Positions 35,865 through 46,751 of a stretch of 64,000 nt of DNA are shown here, piece by piece. The stretch is from Hydrangea macrophylla. Taxonomy: Eukaryota; Streptophyta; Magnoliopsida; Cornales; Hydrangeaceae. The notes under the pieces were generated by a model. It did no database searches and had not been told where the DNA came from. It worked only from the letters and a program-made list of their open reading frames with translations. The first letter of the stretch is position 1, and each line of letters opens with the position of its first letter. The DNA is taken from assembly GCA_033977485.1 (NCBI GenBank), contig CM066994.1, positions 43,921,155-43,985,154 on the forward strand. Reading direction: 5' to 3'. The position numbers were made by a program, and so were the translations under genes.

Positions 35865-38163
35865 AGAAGGGATCTTCCTAAAAGAGGGGAGACCAAGAAG
35901 AACACCAAGAAACACATTGGGAGAGAGGTCATATACAAAAAATACTTCCATTACACCAAGATTTTTTTAGAGAGAAAAGAGAGTGTTTAGAGAATTAGAG
36001 AGAAGAGCTTGGAAGATCTTCAAAGAAAAGAAAACTTTGAGGATAATTTGGAGGTGATCCTCTAACCATAGATTATTGGCTTTTTCTTTCTTCTCCTAAA
36101 ATCTCTAATCCTAAAATCTTTCACTATTTTCTTTGCTTGTCAAGTAAACTTAGGAGTTTCTTTTGTTCTCATATTACTTTCTTCCACTTTCTTGTTTACA
36201 TTCTTCGCTTAAAGGTCTTGGAGATCCTCAATATCTCTTTTGATCTCTTGAGCATGATCTTTTGAACCCCATGTAGGCTTGTGCCTCACATAGGAGTCAA
36301 AGTTTGATCACCACTTCATAAGAGGATCCAAGTCCATACTCATGAGTTGGGTCTTCTAAGTTTGATGCCTTGAGGAATCCCTTCTACATTCCTTTAGGAC
36401 TCATGGGTCATAGTCATGTTTCCCTCTCCAATGATCATCAAATGGTAGGAGAAGGTAGTTTTGAGTCTAAACCCATCTCCATGGTCTAGACTCCTTGTCT
36501 TATAGATTTCATGAAGTCTATCCATATTTCATTCGAAATCTATGAAGAGTAAAGGTTTATAGTCTCTAATGGCCATCAAATGGTAAGAGAAGTGGTTTGG
36601 TTCAACTCAACTTCATGGTTTAATAGTTGGAGTTATCAAATAAAAAATTGAACTAGCAAAGTAAAAACAGTGAATCCACAAACTGTTTTTGATCAAAGAT
36701 TTTTAGTTCGAAATCTAACCGTTGAAATCAAATGAAACCAACGGGAAAGTGTCAATAACACAATATTCTACCGCTGTAATTTTTGTTTTAAGGTGGTTTC
36801 ACGCTTAGCATGGTTTGATCATGAGTTTTGTGACACAAATACAATCTGTTCAGAATTTCAGAATAGTTTCAGAATAGTGACCCTCTTTTGAAACAATTAA
36901 ATCAGAGTTCTAATAAAGTGTTTGTGACCCCAAATAATTTTTTCTATGAAGATTCATGTGTTAGGAAGTCACCCTAAAAAGAACAAAGCAATTCGGATTT
37001 TTTTGCTATTTTGAATAAATCATGCAAGAATTCTGGACAGAAGGTTTCAAAGTGCTGAGTGATGTCTAGTATTCTTCATATTCCCGGAGATCCGACCGTT
37101 GGAACTTTGATTTTCTTTTTGATTTGAAAACTAGACTCACAGAGGCATATTGAGTCCAAAAATCATCAAGATCAAACCATGGGAGATATGCTTTTTATTT
37201 CTTTTAAGTTCTGGTCTGCTCTCTGCAATTTTCAGAGTTTTTATGACACATTTGACTTACTTTGTAAATAAGGGTCTAAACGACTTTTCTATGGTCTAGG
37301 GCTTAAATCGTGTTTTAATAATGATTAATTAGACTTAAATACCAAAGCTAAATGATTCAAATCAATGAATAAATTCATAGTTAGTAGCCTACTCTTGTTC
37401 ATATTCATGAATTTATGTACATTAATGCTTATAATTAGAACTAGTAATTGGATAAAGTTGGATTTCATTGCTTGCTAGGTATAAGCTAGAGAATTAGGAT
37501 TGATTGTTTGATATCATATTATTATTATGTGAAGCCTATGGACTAACCCTTTGTTTTGTAGCGCTATTAAGGTATGATTTCTAAGACTCCTCTTTAGTTT
37601 ATCTTAATTTCTTGATTTTATTGATTCTTCGACTTAATGTGCGACACCTTAGAATTAGGTTTTGCCTTATGTGTATATGTGATTAGAGACTCTTTTTAGG
37701 ATTTTCTTTTGTTCGCATGCATTGCACGTTTATTATCGCTGCTGGATCCCGGGTAAGTTCACTTGTTCTCTATTGCATATCATATCGCTTGTTACCTGAA
37801 TTATGTGGCTTTTGAATGATATTTTGTCAATTGCAATTTTACACCCTTTGGACATGCTTTTGTGATGTATATGTATATATGTATTAGTTGAGGGCATGCT
37901 TAGATTAATAAATTTGATTAAAAGGATGTTGAGTAGAGGCCTATCGTAAGATAGGATGAGAGAGGGTGTTTTAGTCCGATGGGCTCCTTCCTCTCTCATT
38001 CCATAATCCCCGGACCTAGTTAATCTCTGGTTTCTAAAAGATCAGTTTCCTTTCAAAATGGTTTCTTAATTTTTCCTTTTAAAAAATTAAGTGGCGACTC
38101 ATTTGTTTTTGAAATTGAAATTTAGAAAAGCTGTGGGTAAGTCAACCTGCGATATCCACAATC

Positions 38164-38181
38164 TGGCGACTCTGCTGGGGA
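38164..38181 (+). promoter_or_regulatory. Tat primer-binding site
   Basis: TGGCGACTCTGCTGGGGA lies three bases after the LTR. This is the type of site reported for Tat/Ogre elements, usually assigned to tRNA-Arg (from memory of the family). Confidence 0.88.
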
Positions 38182-39375
38182 TCGAACCCAGAATCTCTGG
38201 TTTCGCAGACCAGATTTCTGATTTTGGGTTCACTTGAGGATTAGACTTGAAAAATATCCTTTTAATCGAATTAATTAATCTTTGTGTGCCTGTTGCATTT
38301 CACTTGCATGTCCAGCCAGTCGATTGCACGGAACTATGACCTTGGAGGCTCGGGGCAACCCGGTCGGTCAAGTCACCATGGGACTGTGTGATCACCCTTG
38401 ATCTCGTACCATGATTTGGTATATGAAGCATCCTATCGGATGTGTGTCAAGGGTCCCTTATTTGACCAAAACCCAGCCTTTGCATGATAGTTTCTGTAGA
38501 ACCTTTCAATCTTAGGAAATCAGTTCTTGATTAGGTTTATGTGCTAGGAAGTTTTGTATGCCCGGAAGGGATTATTTGAGATGATGACGATGCTTGCTTG
38601 ATAAAAAACGTATAATCTTTTAAATCACCTTTTAGCAAATTCTCCTTATGTTCTGCGACATTTGGAGAACATGCCGAACCCTGATTATAAGATTATACTT
38701 CTTATATCATGTCTAGCTAAGCATCATTGACCTTGTATGTATCCAAATTCATGAAAAGTATGGTGATAATCCGATCATGTGATCCCTCTGCCCAAAGAAT
38801 TTTAAATCCATCTTTAAAAGCAAACAGATTTTGCCATCTTTATTCCAAAGTTTTCAATCGCTTTTCCAAAAATTGGCAGTTTATTTTTTTGATTAAAACT
38901 TCAGAGCTAAACCAAGGTTATTCATCAGCTAAGACACTTTTCAAAACAAGAGTTTCAACCCAATCGCTTTTTGAAAAGCGTGATCCAAAATTCTTAAAAA
39001 ATTGTTTTCTATGGATTTCATCAGAAATGTTTTTTCAAATGAATTTCGAAAACCCCAAAATTTCCAGACATCGAAGGGTAAAGAGGATCACAATGAATGG
39101 AGAAATCGTCATACTTGACATGGGTAAGGGTTTTATGTGCTTATGTGCTTATGTGTTAGGACTAGGATTTTCTTTTTCTTTGGCATATAGAGTAGGCACA
39201 CATACACACATGCATTGCATCCGCATGACATACAAAATAAAAGTTTTTGCTAAAATAAAGGTAAAAAGGTTTTTCTAAAAAGAAATTTTCAAAATTTATT
39301 GTAGGAGCAAAAATAGCAAACCAAGGGTGGTTTAGAGATCCTACGGCAAGGTTAGTGAGAAGAGGATACGCTGAC
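38182..39375 (+). other. Tat copy 1 leader
   Basis: About 1.2 kb between primer site and gag. An open frame at 38727-39278 shares its first about 35 codons with the copy 2 leader (minus, 32821-32720), but then the two diverge, so I treat it as noncoding homology. It presumably holds packaging signals. Confidence 0.7.
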
Positions 39376-42300
39376 ATGGCCGAAGAAAGAAACAACGAAG
39401 AAATGACCGGATTAAGGGTACTAGTCGAACAGCAAGCGGAACAAATGAGAAGACAGGCCGAGAACATGAACCGCATGATGGGAATGATAGAGGAGCTGAA
39501 TCGCCGACCACCGCCGCATGTAATTCCACCCATTATAGACCCGCCTTTGGGAGGAGGAGACGGAGATTGGTTCGACGATCAAGAGGCACATTGGAATGAT
39601 GCACTAAGAGCCAATAGGGACAGAGAGAAAGATGAGAAGGAGAAGCTACTGACCGAAAAGATAGAAAAGTTGGAAAGGGTAATGCGCAAGGCTCAGGGAG
39701 TGGATACCTATCTGATGGAACTGGAAGGATTGTATGACAGAGTCCACGAAACACTGCCGGCTGGTTTCAAAATGCCAGTTTTCGATAAGTTTGATGGCAC
39801 AGGCAATCCCCGCAGTCATGTCCGAATGTGCATAGGAGCCTTTCAGCCTAGTGGATTAAGCACTACCATGATGGCTGTCCTGTTTCAACAAACCTTAACA
39901 GGAGCTGCTCTGTCGTGGTACCTTACTCTCGAGCCAAGCAAAACCAGAGTATGGGAAGAAATGATTAAGGCATTTGTGGCACAGTACGAATACAATCAAG
40001 ACTTGGATGTTACTGTCCGAGATTTGGAAACAACCAGGCAGGGGAACAAAGAATCATTTGCCGAGTACTTAAGCCGATGGAGAGGGAAAGCTGCGAAAAT
40101 GGTACAAAGGCCGTCCGAGAAGGATCAGATCCGAATGTTGATGAAAAATCTACAGCCAGTTTATCAGGAGAAGATGAGATTTCAGTCAATCAATACTTTT
40201 GCTGAGGTGTTCGATGTGGGGACAAGAATTGAAGATGCAATTCAAGAAGGCACAATCAAGAAGGAAGAACCACAGAACCGATATCGGAGGCCCAGTTATG
40301 GATCAAATGGAGGGCACTCGGGGGGTCACGCTGGCCCCACCGATGTCAATGCACTTAGCGAGTCGGAGAAGAAATTCGATATCACCAAAAGTCATCCAAG
40401 AGGAGGGGAGGATAAGCCAATGAGGAAGTTTTCAGATTTGGGAGTATCATTATCAACCACCCTCGATAGGCTGTTAACAAAAGGGCATCTCCGTCAGCTG
40501 GAACCTCGACCCCCGCCGAGTCCACTCCCGCCGTACTTCAAAGGAGATCTTTACTGCAAGTATCATCAACAAAAGGGCCACTCGACTGACCGATGCATGA
40601 GGTTAAGGCATGACATACAAGACCTCATTGACAACAAAGTGATATTCGAGCCACCTGTCAAGGCCCCCAATGTCACCAAGAATCCACTGCCAAACCATCG
40701 TGCTGTACCACCGCCGCGGGGCCTGTACTTCTTAGATGCGGGAGAAACAACATTTGATCCATCCGAGCTAATCACAAAGGTCGAGGAACCAAGGAAGTTT
40801 TATCAGTTACCAGAAAATCCAGAAATCTGTATGATTGGAAGCCAGCCAGAGATATGGGAAAACGAAGTGACGAGGCAGTCAGATTGGTGGGTCCAAGAAA
40901 GCAATGATCGGAACATAGGCCGGGTAGGGGAGGATGATCTATGGTACCAAAGCGACGAAGAGGTAAAAGAGGGCTCAAAGACCGTTTCAGAAATCGACAA
41001 TATTTGGGCAAGAGAAGAGATTGACCATTTGACTCGATCTGGTAGGCACTTCAAGCCGCATGAGCTAGAGAAAGATCACCCGGGGAGAGAGTTGGGGAAA
41101 GGAAAAGGAAAGATGAATGAGGAAGAAGAAGAGGATAGAGTCCTCAAGCAGATGAAGAAGACTCAGGCTAACATCACTGTTTGGGGATTGCTGATTGCCT
41201 CCAAACGTCATAGGCAGGTGGTCCTAGACGCCCTTAATCAATCTGACGTGTCTATCAACACCACCCCGGAAGACCTCATAGGACTGATCGGCAAAATTCC
41301 AACTTCGGCTATCACTTTTTCATCAAATGACTTACCGCTGGGAGGGCCCATGCTCAATAAGCCTTTATACGTCACTGTTGAATGTTTGGGGAACACCGTA
41401 CCCGCTTGTCTCGTCGACAACGGGTCTGCTCTTAATGTATGTCCTCTCCGCACAGCCAAGCGAATGGGCTTAGATGAATCTTCCTTTGTGCCGTCCCAAC
41501 AAAAGGTCCGGGCATATGACAACACCCAAAGAACAATCATGGGCATTATCTTTCTAAATCTCGCTATCGGGCCGATGGACAAAGAAGCTGAGTTCCAAAT
41601 CATCGATATCCCCGCTTCTTTCAATCTGCTGCTGGGAAGGCCTTGGCTGGACAGTTTGGGCGCTATACCATCGACGATCCATCAAAAGGTTAAGTATGTC
41701 TGGGAAAACAAAGTCTGTGATATCCTCGGGGACAGTTGGGTTCGTTCGTCTGAAGCGTCGTCAAGTGCACCGGTCTTAGAATCACAGCTCCAAGAAGAAG
41801 AAGCGAAAATGGGAGGATTCGAGTTCATCAGCGTGATAGAAGAAGGAAAGTCGGGAGAGTCCCTACCACCCCATTTTGATCAATATACTAGTCCAGTCGT
41901 CGTCGGAATCATGAAGAAGATGGGATTCTTTCCAGGATTGGAGTTGGGGAAGAACCTTCAAGGCCTGCCTGAAGCTCCGAGGATCCCTACTCAGATTCAC
42001 ACTCACGGTCTGGGGTACCAGCCAACGAAAGGGGAACTAAGAGCAAAGAAAAAGGCCGTCAATGCACCGCTAGACCCTTACTTGAAGACTCTCAATGGGT
42101 ATTTTGTGAAGGAAAGAGAGGATTTCCCCTTCTGTGGTTTCCCAGAACCATGGATGGATCAAAAAGACAAATGCATGAAGCCGGGGTTCGAGATCTTCTT
42201 CTCCCATGAATTTTCTGGGTACAAAGACCCATTTTTGCAAATGCCTGAAAAGTCTGTTGTTGCCAAGGACTGGATTGGTACGCTAGACGGTTCTGCCATG

Positions 42301-42561
42301 AAAGATCTGTTAGGTGAAAGGAACGCAGAGGTCATGAAGGAGGATCCCGGAAAGACCGAAGGTGAATACATCGAGGGCATAGTGGAGGAAGCCGCCAAAA
42401 GCGAAGAAGGTGAGGAAGGGAAGGCTGAGGAAGAAGAGATGGAGAAAATCACCAAGACAGGAGGTCCGGAAGAATGCTTTATTACTGGCCTGGGAGGAGA
42501 GCACAAGAAGGAGTGGGTTTTTGAGTCTAGTGATAGGTTCCCCCACACCCAGAGTCTGTAA
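39376..42561 (+). CDS. Tat gag-pro polyprotein
   Basis: 1061 codons, intact. The start is ATG at 39376 (an in-frame GTG lies at 39355; copy 2 also starts at the equivalent ATG). Domains: N-terminal coiled-coil-like region rich in Glu/Gln/Met; retrotransposon gag core (about residues 110-240: FDKFDGTGNP, GLSTTMMA, WEEMIKAFVAQY); a CX2HX4HX4C zinc-knuckle variant near residue 393; a pepsin-like retropepsin with VDNGSALN, catalytic Asp about residue 681 (Asn replaces the usual Thr/Ser) and LLLGRPWL; and a G-patch-like segment (about 835-895: MGFFPGLELGKNLQG, HGLGY). It ends in an acidic tail. The gene makes the particle protein and protease. It ends TAA at 42559-42561, overlapping the pol ATG as TAATG. 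It is free of stops although pol is not. Confidence 0.92.
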   Translation: MAEERNNEEMTGLRVLVEQQAEQMRRQAENMNRMMGMIEELNRRPPPHVIPPIIDPPLGGGDGDWFDDQEAHWNDALRANRDREKDEKEKLLTEKIEKLERVMRKAQGVDTYLMELEGLYDRVHETLPAGFKMPVFDKFDGTGNPRSHVRMCIGAFQPSGLSTTMMAVLFQQTLTGAALSWYLTLEPSKTRVWEEMIKAFVAQYEYNQDLDVTVRDLETTRQGNKESFAEYLSRWRGKAAKMVQRPSEKDQIRMLMKNLQPVYQEKMRFQSINTFAEVFDVGTRIEDAIQEGTIKKEEPQNRYRRPSYGSNGGHSGGHAGPTDVNALSESEKKFDITKSHPRGGEDKPMRKFSDLGVSLSTTLDRLLTKGHLRQLEPRPPPSPLPPYFKGDLYCKYHQQKGHSTDRCMRLRHDIQDLIDNKVIFEPPVKAPNVTKNPLPNHRAVPPPRGLYFLDAGETTFDPSELITKVEEPRKFYQLPENPEICMIGSQPEIWENEVTRQSDWWVQESNDRNIGRVGEDDLWYQSDEEVKEGSKTVSEIDNIWAREEIDHLTRSGRHFKPHELEKDHPGRELGKGKGKMNEEEEEDRVLKQMKKTQANITVWGLLIASKRHRQVVLDALNQSDVSINTTPEDLIGLIGKIPTSAITFSSNDLPLGGPMLNKPLYVTVECLGNTVPACLVDNGSALNVCPLRTAKRMGLDESSFVPSQQKVRAYDNTQRTIMGIIFLNLAIGPMDKEAEFQIIDIPASFNLLLGRPWLDSLGAIPSTIHQKVKYVWENKVCDILGDSWVRSSEASSSAPVLESQLQEEEAKMGGFEFISVIEEGKSGESLPPHFDQYTSPVVVGIMKKMGFFPGLELGKNLQGLPEAPRIPTQIHTHGLGYQPTKGELRAKKKAVNAPLDPYLKTLNGYFVKEREDFPFCGFPEPWMDQKDKCMKPGFEIFFSHEFSGYKDPFLQMPEKSVVAKDWIGTLDGSAMKDLLGERNAEVMKEDPGKTEGEYIEGIVEEAAKSEEGEEGKAEEEEMEKITKTGGPEECFITGLGGEHKKEWVFESSDRFPHTQSL

Positions 42562-45500
42562 TGGCCCAAATGAGGCGTCTTTCAATTTCTATGTCTGTTG
42601 TAATCACTCCAAAGAAAATCAATGAAAGTATGACTGATTCTGCCTACTCGAACGCGCTTAATGAATGTAATGAATGTGATGATCATGAAATACCTATTGA
42701 ACTGCAAAAACTAATTGAAAAAGAAAAAGAATCTGCATGTAAAATCATTGAGGACACCCTAACAATTAATCTTGGAAATGAGAACAATCCTCAAAATGTC
42801 TTCATCGGCTCTACACTTAGCAATAAAGAAAGTAAAGAACTAATCAGTCTATTAAATGAATTCAAAGATGTTTTTGCATGATCTTACAATGATATGCCAG
42901 GTATCGATCCAAAGATAGTCCAACACCACATCCCCCTCTTTCCCAATTCAAAGCCCATAAAACAAAAATTGAGGCGAATGAGGCCAGAATGGGCACTTAA
43001 AGTAAAAGAGGAAGTTGAAAAGTAATTAAAAGCTGGATTCTTGATGGTCACCGAGTATCCCGAGTGGATTGCCAACATTGTGCCTGTCCCAATGAAGGAT
43101 GGTCGTGTTAGAGTTTGCGTGGATTTTCGGGATTTGAATAAAGCAAGCCCTAAAGACGATTTCCCATTACCCCACATCGACGTGTTGGTTGATAACACTG
43201 CGGGACATGAACTTCTATCTTTCATGGATGGGTTCTCCGGGTATAATCAAATCCTCATGGCTCCCGAGGATAGAGAGAAAACCACGTTCATCACTCCGTG
43301 GGGAACATATTGCTATAGGGTCATGTCATTCGGACTCAAGAATGCAGGCGCAACCTATCAAAGGGCTGCCACCACTTTACTGCACGACATGATCCACAAA
43401 GAAGTAGAGGTGTATGTGGACGATATGATTGTGAAATCCAAGGAGAGGGGAGGGCACCTAGAGGCTTTGAGAAAGTTCTTTGGGAGATTGAGGGAGTTCA
43501 AGATGAGGCTGAACCCGCAAAAATGCACGTTCGGAGTCACTACTGGCAAACTGCTAGGGTTTCTCATTACCCAAAGGGGAATAGAAGTGGACCCTACCAA
43601 AATAAAAGCCTTAACCGAGATGAACCCACCGAAAAATGAGAAAGAACTGAGAGGGTTCCTGGGTAGAATACAATTCATAAGTCGTTTCATCTCAAAGCTC
43701 ACCATGACCTGCGACCCGCTGTTCAAGCTACTCAGAAAGGGAGAGAGATTCAATTGGGATACCCCGTGTCAACAAGCCTTCGACAAAATCAAAAACTACC
43801 TCCAGAACCCACCTGTCTTGTCACCACCTTCACCTGGGAGACCTTTGTTACTTTATCTCTCTGTATCCGAAGATTCAATGGGATGTATGCTGGCCCAAGA
43901 AGGAGAAGAGGGGCACGCGGAGAACGCCATTTACTACTTGAGCAAGAGAATGGTCAGATATGAGTTAAAGTATTCGCCTTTGGAGAAGGCCTATTGGGCC
44001 TTGGTTTGGTGTACCCGTCGCCTCCGCCACTATATGCTAGCCTTCCCTGTAATCCTGATATCCCGAATGGACCCGTTAAAATACCTGTTCGAAAAACCCG
44101 TCTTGACCAGTAGGATTTCCCGCTGGACCATGATGCTGGCTGAGTTCGACATCAGATATGTTACCGCCAAGTCCGTAAAAGGAAGGGCTGTCGTCGAGTT
44201 CTTAGCCGACCTCGCTGTAGAATCTGAGGACAAGGGAGACTTCAAGTTCCCAGATGAACGAATAATGGAGGTCAAGGAGGAGTTGTGGAAAATGTACTTT
44301 GATGGAGCAGCCAACCAGTTAGGTTACGGGGTCGGAATCATTCTCATAGCACCCGATGGGACCCCTACCCCATTAGCTGTCAAACTCAAATACAACTCAA
44401 CCAACAATACCGCGGAGTACGAAGCCTGCATAATTGGGATAGAAGCGGCCTTGGTTTTGAAAGTCGGACGGATTGATGTCTTCGGAGATTCCAACTTGAT
44501 CATATCCCAGGTCCGAGGAGATTGGAGGGTAAAACATGAGAAATTGAGACCTTACCATGATTATCTGGAAAACCTGAAAGCGCAATTCCGAAAGATTTCC
44601 TTTTACTACCTCCCTCGTGAAGAAAATCAACTAGCCGACTCTTTGGCTACCTTAGCCTCGATGATCCAAATCCCTTCCAAAATTGCCATGATCCCGCTGT
44701 CCATAGAAGTAAGGAATCAACCGTCATTCGAAATGATCGCAGCCATAGAAAGAGAAGATGAAGTGCCTTGGTATGTGGACTTGTGGAAGTTTATTAAAGA
44801 AGGAGAATACCCCGAAGGAGCCTCAGAAAAGGACAAGAAAGCGATACGATGATTTGCTGCTCAATTTGTGATCTACGCGGATAAACTGTGGAAGAAGTCC
44901 TACACCGGGTATAATTTGGAGTGTTTATATGGAAGGGAAGCTAAGAGAATGATGGAGGAGATTCATGAGGGAGTATGAGGGCCCCACATGAACGGGCACA
45001 TGCTGGCGAAGAAGATCATTCGACAAGGGTACTACTGGACGACCTTGGACAAAGACTGTTGTGAATATGTTAGAAGGTGTCACAAGTGTCAGATTCATGC
45101 AAATTTGATGCACACCCCACCGTCGCAGCTCTATAGCATGACCACCCCTTGGCCATTTTCCGTATGGGGGATTGATATCATTGGTGAGATAGTCCCAAGG
45201 GCTTCCAATGGACACCGGTATATAATCGTGGCGATCGATTATTTTACAAAATGGGTAGAAGCAGCCTCATATGCGACTTTGAAAGCCAAAGATGTGGTGA
45301 GTTTCATTGAGAATAACATAATCTGTAGATACGGAGTCCCGAATGAGTTTATCTCCGATCATGGCAGTCATTTCCAGGGGGAAGTTATCCCGCTCTTGGA
45401 AAAGTATAAGATCACTCGTCATCAGTCATCCCCGTATAGGCCCCAGACGAATGGAGCAGTCGAGGCAGCAAATAAGAATGTTAAAGCAATCTTGGGAAAA

Positions 45501-46013
45501 ACGACGGATACATACAAAGATTGGCATGAGAAGTTGCCGTTCGCCTTGTGGGGATACCGAACCTCAGTGAGAACTTCGACGGGAGCTACCCCATATTCAT
45601 TAGTGTACGGGATGGAAGCAGTCCTTCCAGTCGAGGTAGAAATACCCTCTCTCAGAGTCTTGACAGAATGCGAAGTGACAGAATCAGAATGGATACAGGG
45701 AAGATATGAGGAATTGATGCTGCTCGATGAAAAGAGGCTAACCGCGATAAACCATACTCGGGGGTACCAAAAGAGGATAGCTCGTGCTTTCAACAAAAAG
45801 GTTCGCCCAAGGAAGCTTGCTGAGGGTGACCTGGTCCTCAAAGAACTTAAAGTGCCCGTTTATGACCCTAGAGGAAAATTCAAACCCAACTGGGTCGGGC
45901 CGTACATCATTAAGACCCTTCTTTCCGGAGGAGCGGCTTATCTCATGGACCTGGACGGGGTTGAATTTAAACAGCCAATTAACCTCGATCGCCTCAAGAA
46001 ATACTTTGCTTGA
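42561..46013 (+). pseudogene. Tat pol (RT, RNase H, aRNH, integrase) with four stops
   Basis: One frame runs from ATG 42561 to TGA after 46010. Stops are at 42879-42881 (TGA, Trp expected), 43023-43025 (TAA), 44850-44852 (TGA) and 44976-44978 (TGA). RT lies at about 43080-43560 with VCVDFRDLN, FMDGFSGYNQI and YVDD (43413-43424). A gypsy RNase H follows (about 43840-44220), then a second, aRNH-type RNase H (about 44290-44670; FDGAAN, EYEACI, GDSNLIISQ), as in the Tat clade. Integrase has an HHCC finger (44986-45090) and D,D,E words GIDIIGE, SDHGSHF and GAVEAAN. No frameshifts are seen, and between the stops the sequence looks conserved, so decay is recent or by point change only. Confidence 0.92.
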
Positions 46014-46271
46014 AACCGTTTCTTTCAAAGCCTCCTACCTGGATGAACTACGCTTGACCTGATTCCCGCTAGGGGATACGTAGGCAACCAACTTGGTTCG
46101 GTCATTTCAAAAAAAAAAAAAAAAAAAAAAAACGTTGCTAAACTAGGGGCAAACTGGCGTTTGCCCAAAGCCGCTTCAAAGCCTTAAAATCAGGGGCAAA
46201 CTTCGTTTGCTAAGCCGAAGAACCCAGATACAAAACCCTCCCTTGGATCATCTGGCTATCGAGATAAGTAC

Positions 46272-46314
<43 letters not shown>

Positions 46315-46751
46315 GTTGCTAAACTAGGGGCAAACTGGCGTTTGCCCAAAGCCGCTTCAAAGCCTTAAAACCAGGGGCAAACTTCGTTTGCTAAGCCGAA
46401 GAACCCAGATACAAAACCCTCCCTTGGATCATCTGGCTATCGAGATAAGTACTATAAAAATAAAAAATAAAAAAAAAAAAGGGCAAATGAGAATTCATAG
46501 AAGGATTAAAGTTAAAGCAAAGAAGCAAAGTAAAGAGCCAAGTTAAGACATCAAAAGGATAATTCTTCATAAAAGATTAATCGAAAGGGTGGACACTTTA
46601 GATTTAGAATGACAACACTTCTTGAAAAGGAAAAATAAGAAAAATCACATTCAAAAGGCGCAAACAAAGGGTAGGCAGGGTCTGTCAAAAGAGTTTCGTA
46701 GAATGTCAGGTGTCTTTCCCGTTTTCGTCTACTTTATTATGCATGTGTCTG
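46014..46751 (+). other. Spacer between Tat pol and antisense gene 2
   Basis: No gene. It holds the conserved noncoding block GAACTACGCTTGACCTGATT..GGGGATACGTAGGCA (about 46047-46086), a 142-bp unit present twice, and A-tracts. A PPT-like GGGGCAAAC word occurs four times. Confidence 0.8.
46133..46481 (+). repeat. Duplicated 142-bp hairpin unit with A-tracts
   Basis: The units 46133-46274 and 46314-46455 differ at one position that I can see (AAAATCAGG / AAAACCAGG). They are separated by A39 (46275-46313), preceded by A24 (46109-46132) and followed by an A-rich run. Each contains a perfect 8-bp stem, GGGCAAAC-TGGC-GTTTGCCC (46147-46166 in the first unit), and a 6-bp stem GCAAAC-TTC-GTTTGC. 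Confidence 0.95.

Larger units (their letters stand above)
35174..38160 (+). repeat. Tat copy 1 5' LTR
   Basis: 2987 bp, starting TGTAGACACCCC and ending GATATCCACA three bases before the primer site. The start is fixed by exact correspondence with 53026 next to the polypurine tract. It contains GCCG palindrome arrays, a TATA box at 35857 and an AG-rich transcribed leader. Confidence 0.93.

Noticed and set aside
38727..39278. 183-codon ORF in the Tat leader as a gene
   Set aside because: Only the first part resembles copy 2 and the rest diverges; no domain seen; it ends before gag in noncoding leader.
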